From Schistocephalus solidus (Eukaryota; Platyhelminthes; Cestoda; Diphyllobothriidea; Diphyllobothriidae): a DNA stretch of 64,000 nucleotides. Numbering within the stretch: the first letter of the stretch is position 1; each line of letters opens with the position of its first letter. The stretch spans positions 62,001 through 126,000 of the forward strand of contig WEDG01005044.1 of the NCBI GenBank assembly GCA_017591395.1, read 5' to 3'. The notes under the pieces were generated by a model that was not told the origin of the DNA, did not search any database, and saw only the letters and a program-made list of their open reading frames with translations. This document shows positions 50,601 through 59,600 of this stretch, in pieces. Both the position numbers and the translations under genes were made by a program.

Positions 50601-53600
50601 TCCTTATTCACTTCACCTCTTGCATTGGCCATTTATTGCTTATCTCTAAAATGCGGCATATGGTTTAAAAATTTGAAAAACAAATAGCCTAGTAGCACGT
50701 CCTCATTTATATTTGCATGCTTTTCTATAGTCGAATAAAGAAAAAATTCAATTCTATGTCTTCTTTTGCTCAAGTGCCGAAAATTCATAAAAACTGATCC
50801 AAGGAACACAGAGTTCCTGAACGCCGACTTGGCCGCTGCACACTTATGCACTAGGTTCACGAAACCTGCAGCTATCTGAATATGCCTTTCGCATATAAGA
50901 TTAGTTTTCGTTTGCTGATCTTGCCGGACTTCTTGCCCACGTTTTTTGAACGGTAGAGAATCTCGCCTGCGGCTGTTTGATTTCCTCAAAATTCACCAGT
51001 AATTTGGATGAACTCAGTCTGAATTAAGCGTCTTTAGGATCAGACCAAACGTTGATATAAATATTTCGGCTGAGGTCTATCATCCACAGCGGGCTAACTG
51101 CATAATATTCATTAACCGCTAACAGCCAGCCTGTAGTATATATATGAGTTACACGATGTATCATACTGGACAGCACAGGTAGTAACTTTTAATTGTCTCA
51201 TGTATGTCTCTTGCCACCTACTCAATGCTTCCGCAATTTATTACTTCAGTTGGCCACAATTCCGATGTTTCCCGGATTCGTCGCGAAGGGTTCCCTCGGA
51301 GGTAAGCTTCAAACACGCATCTGGGGACCTACGTCTGGGTCGGTGCCCAATGTGGGTCTCCTGGCACCTGCCATTGGCGGAACCGTCGGGGGCGCATCGG
51401 GCACCACCTATCTGGGTACGGGAGCCTCTACGGGTGGGGGCCACCTCCCCACACTTTGCAGGCAGCGCCTTCCAGCTCATTGGCTCCAACTCTGCTGCAG
51501 CCACCGCAGCTGCCCTTTCGGCCGGTGGTATCTCTATGCCCATGCAGACGGCCGATTCCATATTGCTGGGTCGACTGCTTCACGAGAAGGAGACGATGGT
51601 GAGCAAGCCCGATCTGCCCATTTGTCCTGATTGGGTGGGATTCCATGTCGCAGGGAGTACCACATGGATTTTATTCCCGATTGGATAGCATCCACCTAGA
51701 AAGTTCATTTGTAATTGGGATTACGCGGTAACGAATGCTCATCATCAGCTCTAAGTAATGTAAGGTAATGTGAAAGAATGTGAATGAAGAAGATTATGAA
51801 CACGAAGTAATGTCTTTGACATACGGCTTGAGAAGTTCCTCCCTTAAATTCATCTGCATATTTGCTTGGCTGCTTCACCATTGTCTAAAAGCTCAGGACT
51901 GTGCTGAAGTCGGAAGCAAATCAAACGGACAGTGTTCTGTGGCTAAAATTTTGAAGACTAAGTTGCTGATGTTCAGAGCTCCACTCCCTCTAAGCCTAGG
52001 CTTATTTATGAGTAGCAGGTGACAACTGATCAGGAAAAATTGTTCAATAGATGTTTCTTGTTTCTCTCAGTAAAAGCCCGTTTTCTTTACTGGAGACCGC
52101 TTTGCGAAAATCTGCGCAGAACTTGGAGCCAGAGGAAAATGGAGCGACCCTTATTCCGGCATAAGTGGGACACTGAGATTTGGCATTCTCGACTGTGCAC
52201 TACGCATATTCCTCAACTCCACCCTCCCGGATATTCTAGTTTATTTTTTTATTGTTCAGTTGCAACAACAACTGCAAGATTTAACACGTCTCCGTTTCCA
52301 AAATTCTGAGATGGACGTCAAGATGAAGGCTCTTCAACGGGAACTAGAGAACAAGAACACCCGCCTTAACGCTCTTGAATCCTCCCAGGTAATTGCATGT
52401 CTTCAAAGCGGCACAAGGTTCGCTTCACAGTCGTCAATTCGGTCCAATTAGAGTGGTACTATAACTCAGACTGTTCTTTACTTACGTTTCCCTTTTCCCC
52501 GCGAGTTGAAAATTACAGACCTAATGCAGTAGACTAATCAGCAAGGAAAACCATTGCAAACCGTAGTAAGGTTCTTTTCCTGAGAGCATAATATTCGTGG
52601 TTCTGAAACGTTGGGTGAACCTTTAAAATTATCAGGGTAGGCTTAAATATGGGGCTGATTGTTGTGGTACTTTCCCAGATTGAGGGCATGTTTGTGCACA
52701 TACCATCGTAATAGATAGTGTGAGTTGAATGGACCGATTTAGCTCACAGTACCATATATTTAGATGATTTATGAGCATATAAACCGTCCCGCGAGTGATT
52801 TATATGCGTGACTGCTACTTTAATGCTCTAAATAAGTAAACTAAGGAAGAGACAGAAGGAGTAATGTAAATATTCGGCAGCGTTTCGGTAGTTTTTAAAA
52901 GAGATCAATGCAATAGCCGTTGTAACCTTCTCCTTGTAATAACCTCCTGAATGTCCAAAGCCGACACACACTGCTGAATCACGTTTATTCGGTCATGGTA
53001 TTTTTTGCGAAAACTTATGACCTGCCGTCTTTTGAATGATGAGTTCTAATAAAAAACATAGCCTATCTGATCTGTATAAACTGCACTGAAGATTGAATTA
53101 TACAAGAACTTTGATTGGTCGCAGACGCCAGGTCTCTGTGAGTGCGTTAATCTATGGTGCGCACGTGCTTGCAAACGGCCGACATCTGCTCATCACAAGG
53201 TTTGCGTAACCTCAAGCTTTTTTTCTTCTCCAGGCTGCTGACATGTTAACCGGCCTGGGCGAATGGCAGAACCCCATGTCGCGCATCCAGGTGACACAAG
53301 CTGAACTGACTACACTCAGGCAGTCAAATGCCGAGCTTCGCGAAAAATTGACGCAGGTGCAGTCTACGCTACAGGAAAGGGAGAATGAATTTCAGCGACT
53401 GCAATTATCACAGGTAAATGCACACACACGGCAGTTCGACCGTCGTAGTCCGACGATGTCCACCGTATGCTCATGGGAAAGTTGAGCAGGGACGGTGACT
53501 TGCGCGTGATTTAGTTTAAAGTGATAGTAGACTTGCGCTGCATCTATCGCACTCTCTCCTCCTTTCCCACCTGAGCCCGGTGTCAAGACAGAGTCAAGAA

Positions 53601-56600
53601 GACCGGAGGCGGGAGAGGACGCAGGTGGCTGGCGCGACTGGGTCCCCTATGTCCTAGCCGCCCCTAGGCGTGCCACCACACCTCCATGTTCGGCATTTGT
53701 TATGGGAGCGCAACCCGAATAACGCCTGCCGTGCCCTAATTTGGCCCCCGTGTTGGTCCAACGCATCTACCACTTGGCCCTTTTTACACACACACACACG
53801 GCAGTTCGACCGTCGATTTCGACGAGGTCCACCGTATGCTCCACACCAGGTGGTGCAGGGACGGTGACTTGCGCGTGAATTAGTTTTAAGTGATAGTAGC
53901 CTTGCGCTGCAGCTACCGCACTCTCTCCTCCTCCCCCACCTGAGCCCGGTGTCAAGACAGAGTCAAGAAGACCGGAGATGGGAGAGGGCACAGGTCGCTG
54001 GCGCGGCCGGAGCCGCCCCTGGGCGTGCCATCACACCTGGCTCGGATCCCACAGAGTGGGAGTGCCATAAAGGCCACATTAAGAAGGAGCCATTGCAACC
54101 TGACTCTCAGTCCGCCAGTCAGCCACTCCACACAAAACACACATTGGGCTGACCACGCGGTCCGAGTTATCCCGTCAGTTGGCAACCTTCCAAGCCACGG
54201 CTTTTAGCGCACCGTGATAGTTTCAAGCGCGTCAGATTGTTTATAGTGAGGAAAATACGCTGAGCTCTCGACCTCACTCTCTCCCCCACGCCCACAATCA
54301 GACCACTGTCCGAGCCGGTCAGTTGTCTGATGCGGAAGCGGGCGCAGCTGCTGGTGACCTCGTCTACGTGTACTACGTACACGACCTGGCCCCCCAAACA
54401 CAAGCACCGGGATTTCACACAACAGGGGGTTGAACGGCTTACATCTCACATGTGGTAAGATAGCCAGAGGTCACGTTAAGAAGGAGCCATCGCAGCCTGA
54501 CTCTCAGACTACCAGTCAGCCACTCCACACAACACACATTGGACTAACTGCGAGGTCTGAGTGTAATTGTCAGTTGGCAACCTTCCAACCTACGGCGCTT
54601 ATCGCCCCGTGATATTCTCAAGCTCAGATCACATCTGCGACAGAGGAGCCACATGGAGAAGGAGCCGAGGATCATACTTTCCTCTCAATCAGCTACGCAG
54701 ACTGAGAGCATGTTTTTGTGGTGATGCGTTTGATCATTGGAGGTGCAGAGGCTGATAAGGAGAGATGTAGTATTGTGGTACAGCCAGTGGTGTTCTACCG
54801 TAGGTTTTCATTTAGACGCATGTGACCTAATAGGCCCATGCGTTGTGTGAAGGTGTGTGGGCAGTGCGGACAATTGAGTTGGGTGCGGTGATTGTATGTT
54901 GGTTCTCCTCGCACTGGTTTGCCGGTCTCTGTGCGATGGATTTGACAATTAACCGATAAGGCCGATGCGTGATGTGCATGTGCGGGGGCTCTGCTGCTGG
55001 TACTGGTAGTCGAGCTGATAGGAGGACTATTGGAAGTGTTGATGGGTGCGCAAAATTTGTTGGCTTCGCGGTGGATTCCGGTTTCGCGGATGTGCATGTG
55101 ACCGAGCAGGTCCACGCGATGGGTGAATGCGCGTAAGCAGTGAAGGCATTGGAAGCAGCGTCCTTTGTTGTGTTTTGGTACTCCAGGCACTACTTTGCCG
55201 GTGTTTGTGCGATGGATTCGCAAGTGAATGACCAGGCTGATGTGTGAGATGAATGTGTGATCACACTGAGAACAGACTAGTACCGAGTCCCTATCGTTGG
55301 TACTGAAGCGGTGGTGGTGGTGGAGGCAGTGGGTGGCAGTTAGTCGTAGGTGGCTACTGGGTTCGAGGGAGTGGGGTAAGTTGTTTTCCTCGCCGTGATC
55401 AGCGCATGGGGTGGAGGAAAGAGGATGATGTCGGTGATCGTGGGTGCTGCGCCATCGATGAAGTTGTTATCAGTGGTTGGGGTGGTCGTCGTCGTGGGGT
55501 CTGAGGTAGGTGTGGAAGAGTTTGATGTTGTGGGATCGTTGTTGCATTGAGTTCGATGATATCTGACCAGGCCGATTCGCGCGCGGAATGTGCATTGATA
55601 GCATGGGCACGTTGGCAGGGCTTTGACATTGTCAGTAATGATCCGCGGTGCTTGTAACTTTTGAGTTGCCTTTTTGGCCTTAGCAGCGGTGATCTGGTTG
55701 GCCTCATAGATTGCTGCACAAATCTTTGCTCTGTCTTCCTCCAGGCTGGTCGGTTCCGGGCGACGTCCTTTCAGGTCGCCGGGTTGATCTGCATTTGCTT
55801 CAGTGAGGTTTTCAGAGTGTTCTTGTAGCGTCGTACTTGACCTGCTTGCCGACGAGAACCCGTGGCAACATTTCCGTGGAAGAGTCGTGTGGGTAATCAT
55901 TTTTCGTCCATCCACACAAGATGGCCGCTACAGTGCAGTTGCAGTTGTTTCAACTGGGCGTAAATGCTGAGAAGACCTGTTTGTTCCAACACTTTCGTGT
56001 ACGGGATCCTGACTTGCAATCTCAGCTTTAGTATTCTGTGGAGGCAGATGAGGTGGAAGGCGTTGAGCTTCTGCACTGGCTTTTGGTGGATCGTCCAAGA
56101 CTCTGCTCCATACAGCAGCGTCGGCAAGATGACAGCTTTGTATATCTTGGTGCTTAGGTGGAGACCATGCCGATTCCAGACGACGTTCTTCATCTGCCCG
56201 AAGGCTTGCCGTGCTTTGGCGATCCGGTGGGTGACTTCATCGTCGATTTTGGTGCGGCTAAAGAGGTTGCTGCCCAGGTAGGAGGTGAAGGTACCCACGG
56301 ATTTCATTTGAACACTGTTAGCATAAATGCGAGCCGTTCTTTAGGTGATATTGGGAGGCAACTAATGCACGACCATCATTTTCTCCGCGTTGGTGTGCAG
56401 TCCGAAGATGTCGCAGGCGGCGATGAAGAGGTCCATACTCCTTTGCCTGTCCCCATCGGTCGTGGAATTGAGGCCGCAGTCATCAGCGAAAAGAAGTTCG
56501 GGGATGGTGGCTGTGGATATACGCGAGTGGAAATGCATCCGCTGTTGAGTGAGGAGTTGGCCGTTCATCTGGTAGGTGATGTGGATCTGAGGCGTTCGTC

Positions 56601-59600
56601 ATGGTAGATGTCCATTAGCATTGTAGAGAACATGAGGCTGAAGAGGTTAGGCGAAAGGACGCAGCCCTCCTTCACGCCGTTGGTAACTGCGAAGGCCTCT
56701 GAGATGGTTCCGTTGTCCGTGACGCGCGCCATCTTGCCATCGTGGAGTTGACGCATCAAATGAGTGAATCTCCTGGAAAAGCCGAATTTCTGCATGAACG
56801 TCTACAGCCCGCCGCGATTCACTATGTTGAAGGCTTTCGTTAGCTCCACGAAGGAAGCGTAGAGGTGGGTTGACATCTCCTGGCGCTACTCTTGTAGCTG
56901 GCGAGCGGTAAACTTCATGTTGGTTGTTCCGCGGTGTTGTCAGAAGCCACATTGGCTTTCCGGGAGCAGGCCCAGCTCTAGGTAACCGTTCAGACGATTG
57001 AGAATGATACGGGGAAGGATCTTCCTGGTGATATTGAACAGCCAGATTCCCGGTGGTTGTCACAGCGTTGGTGCTTCCCCTTCTTCTCGTAGAGGTGGAC
57101 GATTGTGACCTACTCAAAACCTGTCCTTGGCGCGTCATCGCCTGGAAGAGCGTGGTGAGCTATTTCATCAGTTGGGGGCCACCATGCTTGCAGATCTCAG
57201 CAGGGATCGCGGTTGATCCGGGTGCTTTCCCATGGGAGAGTTGTGGCACGGCCCTGATGGTTTCTTGGAAAGCGGGCACGAGATCGAGGTAGGCGTTGGT
57301 TTCCACTTCCGAGAGTCGGGCGATTGCGGCGTCGGAGATGATGGAGGGCTGTTAAGAACGCTTTGGAAGTGTTCCGCCTAGCGCTTCAGGATTTGCGACA
57401 TCTCAGTCAGCAGGGTAGTTCCGTCAGCAATGAGAAGAGGGGTGGCTCCTTTGCTCACTTGATCAGTCCTGGGGGTTCCACGGAGAGAACGGTGGGGGGG
57501 GAGGGTTGGGAAAGGAGTTGTTGTTGAGATTGTTTAGTTTTTCGACCGCAAGTAATTGCAGTCTGCTAGCTACGGTCTGCTGCAGCTGTTGTGAGACCCA
57601 GCGTTTGAGTAGGGCACCTTGTCTAGCCACATATCCCGCGATGAGATAAGCAGTGGTATCCCTAAATAGGGCTGTTTAGTCATCCCAGTCGGCTAATGAA
57701 CTCTACTATGGGTCACGGTTTGGCTTAGTGAGAGAACAAACGATTCGCCTGGGCCGCGTACGTGATTTCATGTCACCCTCTGCTTAGAACATTTTCGACC
57801 GTGGGGGAGGTGGGAAAGGTGCGCGAAGAGGGAGGGGAAAAGAGAGGGGGATAGGAGGGAAGATAGAGGCATGAGGGGAGAGGGGACTGATCTGAAAAGA
57901 GGAGATAGGGGAAGGGGTAGGGCGGAGTGCAGAGGGGATGGGCAGGGAGGAGGGTGAGGGTGGCAGGGAGGAGAGGAAAGGGGGGAAGGGAGCAGACGCA
58001 CTGGGTGTGAAGCCACACACAACACCGGAAAACCTCCCCTGGCTTAGCCCACCAGTCGTAACGGCGGCCCGGGGGTGTGGCCGCTGGGCGGCGCCAACTT
58101 CTAGGAGCCGCATGTGAGAGTTGGGAACCAGTTAGAGGTGGCCACAGAAGAATTCACTACCTATGCGAGACAAATGGAGCAACCAAATGCTACAGGTGTG
58201 ATGCCCCCCCCCCCCCTACACCCCACACAAACGATATTGCGACCGTCGTGTTCCACGATGTCCACCACATGCTCTGCAGGGACGGTGACTTACACTGGAT
58301 TAAGGTGAGAGTATGCTTGCGCTGCATCTACCTCACTCTCTGTCCACTTAGCCTCCTGTACCCGGTGTCAAGATAGACTCAAGAAGACTGGTGATGGGAG
58401 AGGGCGTAGGCTCATGTACTTTGGTTGGTCCCACACACAAGCTACTTTGACCGTCATTTGCAATTATATCCACCGTATGCTCCACAACACGGTGGTGCTG
58501 GGACAGTGACTTGCGCTGCGTTACAGTGAAGATAGACTTTCACTGCATCTACCTCACTTGCTGTTCATTTTCCCCCCTGGACATAGTGTTAAGACGGAGT
58601 CAAAAAGAGTGGGGATGAGAGAGGGCACAAAACACACACCAGCTCGCGTCATGGCGTTGAAAATTGCAGATGAGCAAAAAGCTCACATCTTTCTAATATA
58701 TTTCGATGCAACAAGAAAAGTTCGTGAATAAAGTAAGCAACATTGCGCATTTCATGTCGCATGAAATCAGAAAACTTTCTCTATGAAGGCATAAACTCTT
58801 GATCTCTTAAATTCGTTTAAGAAACCTGCCGTAGGAACCCAAGTGGGCGAACACCAGGAGCGCATATGTGTTTTGCTGTGCAGCAGAGTTTTGTTGGGCT
58901 CGCCTTCTAAGTTATAGATAAGACGAAATAGAGGTAGTTGGGACTGAAAATTACTCGCAGTACCTCAGGTATCCGAGAACTTAGGGATTAGATTGCGTCC
59001 AATGGCGAGTGCGTTCTAACGTTGTAGCAACCACTACTTTAAGCAGGCTGCAAGGCGAATGAATCACTGCAAATATGTCCCCTCCAACCAGCCATGTTAG
59101 GGCGAACAACCAGTTCGGTCTCTAACTTTTGAGGTAAAAATACCCAAGAAAATTATAAAAATGCCAAATATGGACACTATAATCGGTTGGAAAAGTTCAA
59201 GAACGACTGAACATGTGGCCTCTTTTACGTTGTGCCACTAAGACAGTGTAGATGTTTTGCTTCATGCTGCGAGGTGTTAGTGGAAATTGGACTTTCCTGT
59301 TAGATTTCTGTAAAATATTTGCTTATCCTGTAAGCGTACATTCGGTTGCCCTCACTCTCCGAATCTTAGTTCGCCGGGTCGAACTAAGATGCTTATCAGA
59401 TGAGCTTTTTCTGCTGGCAGACCTGAAGGAATACACCGAAACTACTACTCGGATCGATGACCGTTCAACTGTCAGTTCAGATGAGGTCCGCCGTTTGCAC
59501 CAGAGCAACACGGTGCAGGCATGGTGCCTTGCGCCTGAATTACATTATAATGAGTAGATTTGCGTTACATCAACCGCATTCTCTCCTTCTCCCCCACCTG

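Larger units (their letters stand above)
53795..58205 (-). mobile_element. L1-Zf copy with the endonuclease region deleted
   Basis: Minus strand from 58205: 5' UTR (to about 57600), ORF start, a jump at about 57480 straight into the region before the RT, RT remnants (57300-55900), first finger (about 55560), other fingers (55223-54795), and the tandem-unit 3' UTR (54790-53795) ending in (TG)n. Relative to the copy at 36925, about 1.3 kb containing the endonuclease domain is missing. Multiple frameshifts. Sequence differs enough from the + copy to suggest a separate subfamily. Confidence 0.83.

Noticed and set aside
57768..58113. Three overlapping Pro/Ser-rich minus-strand open frames
   Set aside because: They are products of the homopurine tract within a retrotransposon 5' UTR, not genes.
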